Source of the DNA: Rhabdophis nuchalis
Lineage: Eukaryota; Chordata; Lepidosauria; Squamata; Natricidae
DNA: 64,000 nt
Direction of reading: 5' to 3'
Assembly: GCA_039707465.1 (NCBI GenBank)
Contig: CM077643.1
Span: 68,681,105 to 68,745,104 of the forward strand
Both the position numbers and the translations under genes were made by a program. Of the stretch, positions 11,433 through 24,500 are shown piece after piece. The notes under the pieces were generated by a model, which saw nothing but the letters and a program-made list of their open reading frames with translations, did not search any database and was not told where the DNA came from. Every line of letters starts with the position of its first letter. The stretch's first letter is position 1.

Positions 11433-11591
11433 GTAACAGTTTACATTTCACCACTACTATTACTTTGCTGACTTGTATCCTTTCCCTTCCCTGAAACAAA
11501 TAATACCAACCTTCTACACAAAATTCTTAAGAAGATGCTCAAGGTAAAATGTGGTAAAATTTTTGAAGAATATTATTATTCTATACTATTA

Positions 11592-11797
11592 AGAGACGTG
11601 GTGGCGCAGTGGTTAGAATGCAGCATTCAGGTCTAACTCATTGCTCACTCCAGGAGTTCAATTCTCAAGATTGACTCATCCTTCCATTCTTCTGAGGTGG
11701 GTGAAATGAAGTCCCAGATTTTTGGAGACAATATGCTGACTCTGTAAACCACTTAGAGAGTGTTCTAAAGCACTGTGAAGCAGTATATAAGTGCTAT
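11592..11797 (+). mobile_element. tRNA-derived SINE with L2-like tail
   Basis: tRNA-like head 'gtggcgcagtggttagaatg' (A box), a degenerate B box near 'ggagttcaattct', then the body 'tgactctgtaaaccactta' and the end 'gaagcagtatataagtgc', which resembles the L2 3' end. Flanked by 8-bp 'tactatta' (11584-11591, 11798-11805), although the tail's own CTATT repeats make that match less telling. Related copies: 32450-32655, 37985-38193, 55850-56076, 56262-57225. Confidence 0.75.
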
Positions 11798-11805
11798 TAC
11801 TATTA

Positions 11806-13239
11806 TGTTTGCAAGGATTCATAGCTTCATTCAAATAGTCCTCAAAAAGGTTGGAGAACAATTTAGAATCTCTACACCTCATCACTTTTCTTTCTGAAAA
11901 TAGAAACTGAGGGAATATTAAAAAGATAAAATTAAACCAATCACATTTCATCACCTTTGATAAACCAGATACTGAAGAATAAATATTGTCAAAATATTAC
12001 TTATATTTGTAATGGTTTGTATAATATGTTGTGCAATTCTTGTTGCTGATTTTCAATTTAGCTTGCATCCAGCATTCTTGGTTAATCTTTGTTTCTAAAT
12101 CAAAACAAGCATGCACGTTACTCACTTCAGCTAGCAAAAATAAGTTTGATTTTTTTATGAAAGCAGAGTTAACCAGCAAATATTGGCAAAAGCAAAAGAG
12201 AAAGACAAACATGAACAGACAAGAATATGTATATATGTGTCTACACATTCATACATACAGGCATACATTGCAGACAATTAACATGGACAGTCTCAAAGGA
12301 AGTATTCCAAACTTATATACACAGCAGCAAAATGGAAGTGGAAAATAGGACCTAAGATGATCTCTCTTCTATACTGTGTAATTCTGGTGGACACAGATGA
12401 TATTTGTAACACAAGAAGCCTAGAAACATTTCCATCTATACACAAAAAGAGGAAACGTCAATTATGTTTTATTATGTTTATCTGTATTCATAGGATGCTT
12501 TATATTTTCATAGATAGTCCACAAAATATGACCTTTTTTCCTCATGTATTTTCTATTTCCTATGTGTGTATATAGGTGCTATGCGGATATATCTATACAA
12601 AGACACACAAACTTCATAGGAATAGTTTGTTCATTCTGTAGACATTTAACTGAGAAGCAAAACCATGTGCTTGCTTTCAGCTTTCCCTGTCAACATTTCC
12701 TCAAATAAAGAAATAAACAAATTACTTCTTATTTCAAAAGGCTCCTCATTTGGTAATACAAGTCTGTTTTTTTGGTAGCTGAGTTACTATTCCATGGGGG
12801 AAAAAGATGGGAGTCATTATGTTGCCTATTTATATTTGCCTGGATTTTGAAAATTGGCTCCATATAGCTTTTTCATGCTCTGTAACTTCAAATATTTTCT
12901 TAATGAAGGATATAGTTTGCATCTGTTGCTCTTTTTTTCAACCCCTTAATATCATTTCCCTTTCAGTCAGGGCTACAGAGATTGTTTTCCATAATTATAA
13001 ACCAGAATTACACAAATCTGCCCGTTCTGTCATTGCTTTTTATTTGAATTACATAATATTTTTTAAAAAACAGTTTTTGATTGTGGCATTTGTCCTAAGT
13101 AGAATTCTAACTAGCTTGCAGGACCTCAAAACAAAACCTCTTTCTCTTCCGAATGTTCTATCTACTATTTTGAGATATGAAAAAGAATTTGGTCAAGGGG
13201 AATACAATAGAAACCAAGAGAATAAAAGACAAAAGATGT
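11806..13239. other. AT-rich DNA, no gene recognised
   Basis: A 145-codon frame at 12807-13244 has no motif and lies in AT-rich sequence bordering an L1 remnant; I do not call it a gene. Confidence 0.5.
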
Positions 13240-13848
13240 CATAGCTATCAACAGCTTTCCTATTTAAAATTATCAGAAAGATTCAAAATAGAAAAAAATA
13301 TTCATGGTACTGAATATTGTAAGACTGATTTTGAAGTGGAATTGTGTACAAATGATGAATACATGTACTGAAATTTATAAACCCTTACTGAAATATCAAA
13401 CAGAAGAAAGTAAATGTCAGAGTTCCAATTCAAGAGCAGGCCAAGAATGCTTTATGAGGTGACAATGAAATAACATGTAAAAGTAAGTTTAAAATGTTGG
13501 TTGTAATTTATAGATGGAAAAATGGGAAAATAAGTACTTGAAAGGAATTAAATTTGAACAATGTTATAATCTTAAAGAAAACTTTTATAAAAGGATGTAC
13601 CATTGACATATGATACCAGAAAATTTATCTAAAATGTGTAGCAGATATTTCAAATCTATTTTGAAAATATTCACAAGAAGAAAGGTCATTTTATCATACC
13701 TGGTAGAAAATTTTGGGTTCAAATTTATACACCAATTCCAAAGATTTTAAAGATTCAATATTCAACTGAAGCCAGAACTTTTCTTCTTGGACTGATAAAG
13801 ACTCTTGGAGTGTTGTTTTTATATATGGTAACCTTAACAACACTACTA
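13240..13848 (+). mobile_element. Decayed L1 LINE, ORF2 C-terminal region
   Basis: Broken frames spell L1-like C-terminal order: NIHGTEYCKTDFEVE with LCTNDEY, then KENFYKRMYH and HMIPE-LSKM, then GHFIIPGRKFWVQIYTP with IPKILK and FLLG. In L1 this corresponds to the region around the cysteine-rich 'GTFYHMWW' block. Several frameshifts and stops; no poly(A) tail is seen because an L2 3' end starts at about 13850. Inference from motif order, fairly firm. Confidence 0.65.
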
Positions 13849-13849
13849 T

Positions 13850-14360
13850 ATTTCAAGGTCTTCAAGGTCTTGACGACCATCTTTAAAGCGCTCCATGGCT
13901 CGGGGCCTAGTTATATGCGAGACCGTCTCGTGCCCCATACATCCCTTAGACCGATACGCTCCCACAGAGAGGGCCTTCTCAGGGTGCCGTCGGCCGGACA
14001 GTGCCGACTGGCGACACCCAGGGGAAGAGCCTTCTCTGTGGCGGGCCCTGCCCTTTGGAACGACCTACCCCCTGAACTCCGGACCATCACCGACCTCCGC
14101 CTCTTCCACCAATGTCTAAAGACATACTTTTTTCATCAAGCCGGCCTAGCCTAACCTCCCATGGGGACTTTAGAAAAGTTTTAAATTGGGTTTTAATTAA
14201 TAATTGGTTTTAGCACAGGTTTGGGATCTAATATATATTTTAAATTATTTATGTTCTATTTTTGTATGTTTTTTAAATCTCCTGTGCGCCGCCCTGGGTC
14301 CTCTGCGGAGAAGGGCGGGATATAAATGTAATAAAATAAATAAAATAAAAATAAAATATA
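13850..14360 (+). mobile_element. 5'-truncated L2 LINE, last ~95 codons and 3' UTR
   Basis: Encodes [55 protein letters not shown] and ends KTYFFHQAGLA with the stop near 14154. The UTR is 'ttttaaattgggttttaat', then the tail with 'gaagggcgggatataaatg' and AATAAA repeats. A typical short 5'-truncated insertion, open across the piece that remains. Confidence 0.9.
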
Positions 14361-14567
14361 TGCATAAAGTTGGAAAGATTTCACAATACCTATAATGAGG
14401 GAATGGTTGGTGAGGATAATGGAACTTGCTGAATGTTCAAGTTGACTTGCTTGATTAGAGAAAAAAAAACAAATCTACATTTATTGCTAAAGCTTTATGG
14501 CTTTATGTTTAAAACAGAAATAAATGAACTTATGATCTACAATCTCTGACAATTAGATAGGATAGAT

Positions 14568-14689
14568 CATGAGTATCAAATTTGCAATGTCATGTTGTTG
14601 TCACAACTTTTCCCCCTTTCACTAAACCTGGGGTGGGCGTGGCCAGTGTATGATGCATCTGTCCTTGGGCCACAAGTTTGACACCACTG
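14568..14689. mobile_element. hAT MITE with target duplication ggatagat
   Basis: 122 bp. The right terminus 'caagtttgacaccactg' pairs with the left terminus 'catgagtatcaaatttg'. Flanks 14560-14567 and 14690-14697 are both 'ggatagat'. Same family as the element at 28627-28759 (shared 'gggcgtggccagtgta...gatgcatctg' order). No coding capacity. Confidence 0.85.
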
Positions 14690-14859
14690 GGATAGATGAT
14701 AGAAAGAAGATAGTCATGATGCAAATTTGGGAAAAACAGATAAATCTATAATTGTAATTTAAAAAGATCAGAAGCCACTTTATATCTTTTTCTTTTTTTT
14801 CTATTTTTCTTCTGCTTTTTTTCTTTTTATATTTTAGTGCTCTTTTTTATTTAACAGAA

Positions 14860-15325
14860 TAACAGAATAGGAAGTCTGCTCCAGCAGGAAACCCTATACC
14901 TGTGATGGCAAACCTATGGCACGGGTTCCACAGGTGGCACACGGAACCATTTCTTAGGGCTCATGAGGCATTACCCTGTCAGCTCCAGCACGCTTGTGTG
15001 CACTGGCCAGCTGATTTAAGCCTTCTTTTTAGGCTGTTTTTCGCCCTCTGGAGGCTTCAGGGAAGCTCCTGAAACTTCTGGAGGTGGGGGTGAGGCTGTT
15101 TTCACCCTCCCCAGGCTCCTAGAAAGCCTCTGGAGCCAGGGGAGGGGGAAGTGCACCAAAAGCAGGGGGTTGCATACATAGCATTATGGGTGTGGCACGC
15201 CCACGCATGACCCACCTGTGCTCTCCCCGATTTTGGCACGTGAACCAAAAAAGGTTAGCCATCACTGCCCTATACCATTTCAGATAAGTGGTCAGACAAT
15301 CTCTTCTCTTAAAAAAAACCTCTTT
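14860..15325 (-). mobile_element. CR1 LINE 3' end carrying a hAT element
   Basis: On the minus strand: the CR1 block 'aagagattgtctgacc', 'tggtataggg', then (after the hAT insert) 'tttcctgctggagcag' and a short AATAG/AACAG-type tail at 14860-14880. Only the last ~100 bases of CR1 remain. The hAT element sits inside the 'gtataggg' site of this CR1. Confidence 0.8.
14900..15267 (-). mobile_element. hAT element inside CR1, target duplication ccctatac
   Basis: 368 bp. The termini (ctgtgatggcaaacctat and ggttagccatcactg) are inverted repeats. Flanks 14892-14899 and 15268-15275 are both 'ccctatac'. Same family as 30912-31252 and the longer 52484-53077. Relative to CR1 sense, it lies at the same base and in the same orientation as the 30912 copy. 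Confidence 0.9.
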
Positions 15326-17221
15326 TTCTTTTTTCTTTTTATTCTGTTTTAGCTTGTATTTTACTTGTGTTTTTAAAACTTTTAATAAACTAACCACTTT
15401 TATAAAGTAATTATTAATTGTGTGAAGAAATTCTTTATTTGGTCCATTTTAAATCATTTTCCAATCAACTTTATAAGATGACTCTTTATTAGATTAAGTC
15501 CTCCCAGTGACCATTTCAGTAATTAGTTATCACATATTATTTATATACTACAATGTATACTTGGTAGTTGAATTTGCATCTTTTACTTCTGCCTCCTTTC
15601 TTTAATAAAATCTGTCTTATTTTATATTGTAATCTATGCTGTACAATTTGTATCACTTTCGGTGATTTTGCAGAAATCAGACTTTGATTTTGCTGAAAAC
15701 CTTACAAAAATGTACTAAACAAGCTTTTTTCACAAAATGGAAAAAGATGCGTCATACACTGGCGATTTCCTCACCCCGTTTAGCAAATGCGGAAAAAGTC
15801 CCAATACATCACATGACACCGCTGTAACAATGTGAGTTTTTAAGAAATACTGATCTGGAGTGTAATAACAACAAAAGGGAGACTATCCATTTGTCTTAAT
15901 CCTAAATAATTTCCAAGACTAGATGTTCAGGTCTCTCAACTTGTATTCAAGTTGGATGTTCTCCCCCCACCTTTTTAGTCAAAGGAAAAAAACATGGCCT
16001 TTTAGTAGCATAGATGATGAGGTATGTTTTGATATTACTATTTCATTTCCATTAGTCTGAGATTAGAATGAATATTATGCTTATGGGCCACAAATTAATC
16101 CTTTAATGTACAATAGATAGTTCTATATATTTTATTTCCTTGTATTATTGAGGTATTTCTGAAAAATGATGATCTATTTGACTTGCTGGTGTAGTTCAGT
16201 CTATGCAATGGAGCTGTCACAAAGGAGAACGGAATGGGAGCACATTGATAGAACAGAATTAAAATAAGACCTACAAATTGCAGAAAGCACTCTGCTTGGC
16301 AACACAACTGTGTTTCTGCAGCTACAATTGCATATTATTGTTAATTGCCTATTGGATGAAAGCCAACAACAGAAATGGATGGTTTTTGACAGGACCCCAA
16401 ACCATATTTATGATTTATTTTACAGCTGTTGTGAATGTTATCATTTGATTGTAATGGAACTCGCCATGTTCCAAAACACTAAGATGAAAACAAAAAAATA
16501 GTGAGAGAAAATAGGAAACATTTTTTTTTTCTTCCAGAGATTACTTTTTTGTGATAAAGAGCTCTGGAAGGATAGAAGATTTTTCTTTACTTTGAAATTT
16601 TCTAAGGAAAAAAAATCAAATGGATATAACTTTTTTTTTTTAAAGCTTTCTATGCTGATAGAAATGGCAGTACCCTTGGTGTGAAAGAGCACTTTGACAA
16701 ATGGGATGGCTTCTGGGACTATCTGTGCTAACATCTTTATAAATTTGACAGCTGCTTTTATTATTAAATAAAGAGATATTCCAAGTTCTGTAAGTTATAG
16801 CTATATTTCAGAGTGTAAGCTCAACAGAAAAAGATCTTATCGTAATTATATTATAATAACAAGCCATGGCTTTTGTATTCTATTGACATGTTCCATAATC
16901 TTATCTGATGCCTTCCATAACATTCTGCTTTTTAGAACTGCAGTCTAATGAAATAAATGAATAGCAAGCCATATTCACCTCTACTTGTGTTGGCATTAAC
17001 GTACCGAAGTAGGTGAAAGCAGAATTTGTGAATGCTATGCCTATAATGTACCTTCTATGTTGTTAATTGTGCTAATGTGGGAGATAGTCAACATTATAAT
17101 CTTAAATAGCAATTTGTAATTTCACAATTTGTACTTTAGAGAAGGAGTATGTACAGGAATCAGATGAATCTTATCTCCCAATTGAAGTGACAAATCATTG
17201 TATATTCTCCAGAGGTGAAGC
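15326..17221. other. AT-rich DNA, no gene recognised
   Basis: About 1.9 kb. Lower-AT patch at 15730-15830 without a frame or named repeat. Nothing further supported. Confidence 0.5.
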
Positions 17222-17845
17222 TAGCATGAGGTATGCTAAAAAAAGCCAACACAGTCCTAGGCTGTTAACAGAGATATAGAATCACGATCATGAGAAATGT
17301 AAGTATAACTTTGTAACTATATACTTGATAATGCTTTGACTATTGCATTCAGTTTTAGTTGTCATGATAAAAAAAATATGTTGAGACTTTAGAAAGAGTG
17401 CAGAAAAGAGCAACAAAATTATTAGGGGGCTGGAGGTTAAAACATGTGAAAAATGAGTGCAGGAATTGGATATGTCTTGTTTAATGAAAAAAGGACTAGG
17501 TATAACATGACACCAGTATTCCAAAATCTAAGGGGCTGCCACAAAGAAGAGGGTGTCAACTTTTTTCCCCCAAAGTACCTGAAGTCAGGGCAAGAAGTAA
17601 TGGATGGAAACTAATCAAGAAGAGAACCAACCTAGAACTAAGGAGAAATTTTCTGGGGAAAAAACAATTAATCAGTGGAATGACTAGCCTCCAGAAATGG
17701 TGAATGCTCCAATGTTGAAAGTTTTTAAGAAGAGATTAGACAACCATTTGTCTCAAATGTATAGGGACTTACATTTACTTGAGTAGGGAATTGGACTAGA
17801 AGACCTCCAAGGTCCCTTCCTTCTGCTATTCTACTATTCTGTTAT
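17222..17845 (+). mobile_element. 5'-truncated CR1 LINE, ORF2 C-terminus and tail
   Basis: Plus-strand sequence follows the CR1 ORF2 end: 'aaagccaacacagtcctagg', 'gttgagactttagaaag' (VETLER), 'agtgcagaaaagagcaac' (VQKRAT), then the blocks for KGCHKEEG, KLIKR and INQW. The 3' end is 'ttggactagaagacctcc' and 'tgctattctactattctg'. Stops and small deletions throughout, so inactive. Ends in the ATTCT-type tail usual for squamate CR1. Confidence 0.85.
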
Positions 17846-20361
17846 GAATAATGCAAAAGCGAATTTATGTCCTCCAAAATTTCAGGACTGATCCCAAGAA
17901 ACACTGAGCTGCAAAAAATTGCATCTGTTCAGCTGAGCTCTTGAGGGACCGAAGATATTTTTAACTATTCATATTATAAAGGCTAATATTATACAAAATA
18001 TCGCTTTATAAATCCTGCAGAATTTTTGCCAATTTAATTATGGAGAAGGCACAATGTTTCTATTAATTTTATTTAATTATGACAGGAGAGAAAGAAAAGA
18101 AACTCTTTCTATTATAATTTTTAACTTAGAATGATGCAAAGTTCTTTTAGTCATTTTCCCGCTAGTCAGAAATATTATTTTTTTTAAATTTCAATAGCTG
18201 CCCAGCTAACTCAAATGCGATTATCACATCTCTGATGGGAATCCGGGCAATGTACCTCTAGAAATTTATTTTTTTCTATTTATGAATGGGGCAATTAAAA
18301 ATAAACATTATAAAAGTTAAGCAAATATAGTTGCAACTTGTCTACAAAAGAAAATCTTTCTTGTGTTCAGAGATTATAATTCATTGGATAATAATCTCAC
18401 TAATCTCTCTCATACTCACTTTACTTATTTCTCTATGTGAAGTCTGACTACTGTCTACATATCTGCCTGTCAACCATCTACATAATTTTCATCTCTTACA
18501 TTAATAAAATTACATTTTATTTCATTTTTCCAGTTTCTAAAATGATAATTTAGATGACTTTCCTATTTTTGCTTACCATTTCCAATTATTTTTAACAATA
18601 CTCCCAATAATTTTTGAAAGTAAATGTGAAGGTTTATGAGTATTGCCCAAATTTGATTCTCTATCTAGGCAAGACAAAATGAACCAAATGAGCCAAATTA
18701 TATGGAAACATGTTCACTAATGGGTAGCGGTGAAATAACCAACATCTTTTGAAGTCTTCATTGAGAAGCACTTTAAATTCTGAAACAGAATTACTGAAAC
18801 ACAGAAGTTTACTGATGTGAAAAAACACATTGCTTTATGCAATGAGTTAACTTCAAACTATACAAAAATTCTAAGCTGACTTTTAATGGGGATATTAAAT
18901 AAATTTAAAAATAACAAATGAACACTATAAAAAATGTTCTCTAGAAAGGTAAAAAAGTAGAAGATTTTTAACATTGCATAAGAAAAGGAAGGAGGTATGG
19001 AAAAGTGGCAGCATTTTATTTTTAACTCAAGAACTGAATAGTTTGATTGACACATAAAATGCACCCTAAATTTAAAGAATTTAAAAGGATAAGTTCAAAA
19101 AATATAATTGAATTAGGGTTTGTTTTCCATCACACCTTCAGCAAAATCACAGTGTTCCTTTTAACACTTAAAGGCAACCTATGAATGCAATTATTGAAGT
19201 GGCTGAGGCATAGCAGAAAGAAAATCTGGGTGAAAATGTCTATATGAAGGTGTTCTCTTGAGTCTTTCTATGAATTTATATTGTGTGTGAAGGACTGAGC
19301 CTTTCCTTTGAGATGGAGGGAAGTATCACTGCTTTCGGAAACTTACACTTTAATAATTTCAAATTCAATGGAATTCATAGAGCAAAGTATAGAAATGGAA
19401 AAAATAAATAGAGAAAATATGCAATTGTCATGAAGTCACTTTTGTTGCAGACCAAGTTATAGTATCACACATATTTGAAGGAATTTTGGATCATATATGT
19501 TTAAGGAAATGATAGACGGCAAAGATGTCCATTTTTGAGTTTTTACCTTAGGGTTATTTCCCATGCTACATTTCTTTCCCGTGTAGATAACTACTTTGTA
19601 TTATAGGCAAATTATTATTGTGAAGCAGTCTCTTGTGTCAGTATAAACTATAACTACTCAGTGTAAGGATTAGAAAAGGATGTTTAAAGAAAAGAAAAAA
19701 GAAAAATTAATGTTAGTGTTTTCTGGAGAATGGAATCTCTGTTGGACCAATTTTGGTAGCAAATAATAACTGTTTAATTAAAAGCAGATATCTCTGAAGT
19801 TTAATGAAAATAATTTCAAAATGCTGATTTTAAGATTAAATAAAGATATAAAGGCATATTCTCTAAGTTTTCTAATGATTGTTAGAGGAACAAGCAATGG
19901 TTACCAATCATCTTTCCCACTTTAGTCCTTTAATTCCATCAACATTTGTTTCATATGATCTTTGCTACTGTATGTATGGGAGCAATTCTAAACCCAAACT
20001 CTACTCCTAAATGTTGATATTTTTTTTAAATCCAAATCTATGTTCCCATACATATGATGAGCCTTCAAATGTTTTGCACCTTGGAGTAGGTAAATCTTAC
20101 TTTATACAGGCAAGTAGCAGTTCTATTGCATCTACTCAGTTTTAATTATAAAATAATTAGTTGATGGTATAGATATTGTGAATTTAATAAAAGCTGCATC
20201 AGCCTAGGTCATCATAGACAGGGGGCATGCTTGAGGTGAGTGAATGAGTCTTAGAGTAGAACTCTATGTTAGTAAGTAGAGACCAACATAATTTTACAGC
20301 TATGAAACTTGAAATTTTGCTGGCCTGATTCTACAGAAATGGATGCAAAAGAAATGGGATA
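17846..20361. other. AT-rich DNA, nothing recognised
   Basis: About 2.5 kb with only short chance frames and no repeat I can name. The longest feature-free stretch of its type in the first third of the window. Confidence 0.55.
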
Positions 20362-20362
20362 C

Positions 20363-20816
20363 TGTTAGCAGAACACTGGGCCTATAACCAATGTTAGCAA
20401 ATAAATGCGGAATAGTGTAATTCACCGGACAGTAAAGAGATACGTTGCTGTAACCACAAACAAACTCTAAAACAGTGATAGTAAGAAAATAAATAGTCTT
20501 TACTTTGTAGCAACTAAAATGCTTCTTCCAACCAGTGATTCTAACTTCCAAAACAATCCTTCACTAAACATAGAGTTACTGTATCTTACAGTGATGCAAA
20601 ACAAATATTCCTCCTTCTTCACAGCTTCATCTCCTCAGCACAGGGAATCGAAAAGGGAATCGAAAAGGGGATGAGCTGTGATTCTGAGCTTGCTTTATGG
20701 TAGAGCTGATAAGTACAGCCAATCAGATTATAAGACAGTTCTTAAAGCTACACAACTCCTTAAAAACATAGGCTCATATATATTGTCAACCCAATATAAG
20801 GCTGAATATCCTAACA
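20363..20816 (-). mobile_element. 3' LTR of a Ty1/copia-type retrotransposon
   Basis: Read on the minus strand it starts TGTTAGGATATT directly after a purine tract (aaggggg) and ends in CTAACA, giving TGTTAG...CTAACA termini. The end is at 20363, or at 20392 where a second CTAACA lies, so 454 or 425 bp. It contains an ATTGG box. The internal pol region lies directly upstream (20817-21540). No 5' LTR is seen. Confidence 0.7.
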
Positions 20817-21540
20817 TATTCCCCCTTGGGTTGATCAATGTATATTGACATCCTTAAACCATAAGCATCACAACACTCCTTGTGCTTTATTGCTCCTTGA
20901 GCCTTCATAAAATGGTCAGCCATACAGTAAACAGGCTGTACCATTTCATCCTTTATACACTCCCTCATATTTACATACCTAAGATCAGTGTGTTTTGATC
21001 TTGTCCTCATATACAGTAAGTGGACAACTCACTTTAATATTTAAACCTCCCAATAATTGATTTACACTTCACAAACCCAGATTTTCTAAAATCTTATTTA
21101 CTCTCCTTCAACAACTATCAGTTATGTTGTTTATCTTCTTCATTACCCAGTAACCTCTGCATGTATATCATATGCTCTCACAGTGCATGCAGATACGCCG
21201 TCTTCATTTCCAGGTGAGTGATTACATACTTGTGTCTAGCTGCCCACACATTATCCTGCCCTGAGAGTATTTGCCTTGTTGCATACCCTTCGTTATAACC
21301 AGTTACAGACTGATTAAATTCCTGTTCCATCTATCATACTTTATATGTAACCCTTCCTGATTTACCTGTCTTCCTATTATATATCCCCTGGGAACCTATT
21401 ATGTTTTTCCCAGATTCTTCGATAAGTTCAACTCCTTCTGATTTGCAGCTCTCCACACCTTCCAATCGTCCTCTCGGTATGTTGCTATCTCAGTGTACAT
21501 TGCTGAAACCTTTGATAACCATCATGAATTCCAGCTGTGT
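20817..21540 (-). pseudogene. Ty1/copia pol remnant (RT start and RNase H end)
   Basis: Minus-strand pieces keep copia-type motifs. Near the high-coordinate end is the N-terminal RT stretch DDWKVWRAANQKELN. Around 21190-21245, HLEMKTAYLHAL, a stop, then EHMIYMQ matches the copia RT block V-KTAFL-G-L-EEIYM-QP. At 20830-21005, RSKHTDLRYVNMREC, then VYCMADHFMKA and IKHKECCDAYGL match the end of copia RNase H (RTKHID-RYHF-RE...ADI-TK). The middle of pol, including the YVDD box, is deleted. Stops and frameshifts make it dead. Ty1/copia elements are sparse in reptiles, which makes this piece notable. Confidence 0.78.
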
Positions 21541-24500
21541 TGAAGCATTTTATAAAGAATAACTAGATAGATAAAAGATTCATTTATTTTAAAATGTATC
21601 AAAGAAAAAAGTAAACAAGGAAATGATTGCAGGAGCAATTCAAGGAAGAATAGGTACGGGTAGATATAATATTCAGATGTAATTGTTACTTATTTCTATT
21701 TTGCTACAAATTCTTATATTTACTTATATTCTCTTTATGCTAATCTGCTCAGATTAAATCTTATTTGAAAATGAGTATAAATAAAAACAAAACAACAAAT
21801 ACAGCTTCCCTACTTGCTGATTAATAAAACATTTTATTCTGACTACTGTGTGTTATTTGTTAGAAAAATAAATCACAAATTCTGCAAAATTCTAATCACA
21901 ATATGCCACATAAGCAGAGGAATAATGTATATTACAATAATAAATAAAAAGGAAAATGTTTCAGACAAGTAAGGCAAATCATCTGCAATAACCGAAAAAC
22001 TTACTGTCTCTCCAAATCTGAAACAAATTATCTATGTAAAACTTCTTTGCAGCTTCCAATTTAACTATCAAGCTCCAGTGGAAATAAAATCTGTCTCCAG
22101 AGAATTTTCCACTGGAAATGTTACCATGGGTAAAAATCATAACCACCCAATATTTCTCCGCTGTGCTAGACTACAGCTTTCATTATTTGCAATCAGCATG
22201 CCTTATGGTGGTGTTGTATTAAGTTAATATGGGGAAATGGATAAATTTTAAGATGTGCAAAAACTGGTAGAAAGGTAGTTGGTAATAAATGGTCTGCAAC
22301 AGAGAATAAATGTTTATCAAAACAACTTTAAAAGTGGTGTTTATGACTACTTTGGTTTACTATATTATATGGAATTGCGAGTTGGCTGTAATGGTAGGCA
22401 TATAAAAGTAAATTAAATATGATAGGAGTGATGCACTTAATGAGTTCCTGAATGAGTAACAAATATGAAATGTTTGAAAGTAAATACATTTTGAAGGTAA
22501 ATTGTGAAACATACATATAAAGAAAATAAATTGAACCAAGAATAAGAGGAAAACTGTTAAAACTGTAATTGAATGGAGAAAATTAGATCATGAAAATGTA
22601 TTCAGAAGTTTAAAGAGCAAAATATAGAAAACAATGTATTTTGCTTGTAGGTATGGCTTGCAAGGATAGAATTTTATGGGAAAACATTATGATTGGTGTT
22701 GATATAAACTAAAATTGGTTTTGTTTGCTTTTCTTCTGATCCATTAAATATCTGTGGTTCAGTTTCTTACTCTGGTGTGTACTTTGAATAAAGTTGCTGA
22801 GTAACACGATATGCATGGGACTGTTTTGTTTTTTTTAACTGAGATTGAGACATAAGGGTATATTGAATTTAAGCCATGCCGTTTCCATTGACCCAATCAT
22901 CTCTCTGGCTACCATTTGCTTCAGGTGAATCTGCCATAACCTTCTGTGCTAGAAGGTTTGACACAATTAAGACTTAAGACTATGTTGTGCTTTAATAGTG
23001 AGAAGACGCATATAACATCTGCCTACAACTCTTTAAAGAGGCCACACTTTACAAGCCACTGAAAACAATATATCTGTTTTTAAAAGTTGCAAACTGGTGT
23101 CACATCTGTGGTTCAGCATGCTCCATTTTATTTCTTGTCCCATTTAGGATTAGGATAAACAATATAATCATTAAAAACCTGAGTATCATTGGATAATGGT
23201 AGACAAATAAAAGGAATAAAACAGAGGCAAATAGACAGAGAAAGAATCAGTCTTATCTCAAATGATCTTCACCAATGGCAGCAGATTTTTAAAAGCTTAG
23301 TGTATTAAGTGTGTTTTATATAGTTATCTAACTATGATTCATAGTTAGCAGTAATCCATCTATTTATGTTTTCTTATGTTTTCTGCAACATTAATTTTTG
23401 CTTTGATTAGTGTTAAATTTATGAATTGTTCTTATTGTAATAAATTTCCACCCTTTTACTTTTAAATCCCCCTTTCCACTCTCCCACATACTTTAAATCA
23501 TAGTCATAAAATATAATGTTTTCAAATGTGGAAAAAACTAAGTGAAACAAAACCAGAGCATTTGGAGAAATGGACATTATGATTTGGTTTGATATTCTCT
23601 GATTTGAAATTGCAAACAATATTAGTCCATTTGGAAATGCATGTCTCAGAAAAGATGTGAGACAATATTCTCACAGATATTCATATAAAGTAGCCTGAAT
23701 TACTCCGGACTATACAAAATGAGCACAGGTTGCATGTTGTTCAAACATTCTATACAATGATTGAGGATTACTCTTCTATATGTATCTATAAGGGAGGAAA
23801 CTTAGTATTAAGCCTAAAAATTTAATAGATAGATGATAAATGTATAGAGACATAAATAAAAAGTGGGATTACAATGAACATTTGTATAATCAATTATCTT
23901 GCATACATACATTTGTAATATTTTACAGAGTAGAAGGGTAAACTCCAGAGCACCAGTGATAAGCATTTTGTGAGACTGGATTGCTCAGAGCTCTTCTTAC
24001 TTTTTCCCGGCAACCAGCTGCTCATTTTACTCTGAGTTCAGATGTTTTGTCAAGTGCCAATAAAAAAAGAAAAGAAAACCAATGATCTGCAGTGACTTTG
24101 CCAATGTGGACAGTAGAGGGATTTTGATTCTGATTCATCCCCAGTGACCCAGCAATATGAAATATAGTAATCTACATCACAATTTTGTGGGGTGAAGGAT
24201 GGAGATGGAAGAGAAATGAGGTTTCCTTGTCTAAACAACTTTAGTCATAATTATTGGTTTCTTTTTACTTTATATTTCCTGCCAAAGACTGATCAAGATT
24301 TCTGAGGAATTCTGAGAAATTGAGAAAGAAGAAACAATGTTTCTCATTTCTTTCAATTATCCTATTACAGAGAGGTTGTATGGTCATCCATACAACCTCT
24401 CCATAGCCACCACCAGTGTTATTGCCCTTAAGGTTATGATATTCATCCAATTGCTATTGTTCTCAAAGTAGGAATCGTTGAATAAATAAAACTTTGAATA

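Noticed and set aside
12807..13244. 145-codon open frame
   Set aside because: No motif, hydrophobic composition as expected of AT-rich DNA, and it runs to the edge of an L1 remnant.
22640..22830. Possible LTR (poly(A)-signal context near 22786)
   Set aside because: No TG...CA ends, no target duplication and no TATA box that I could pair with it.
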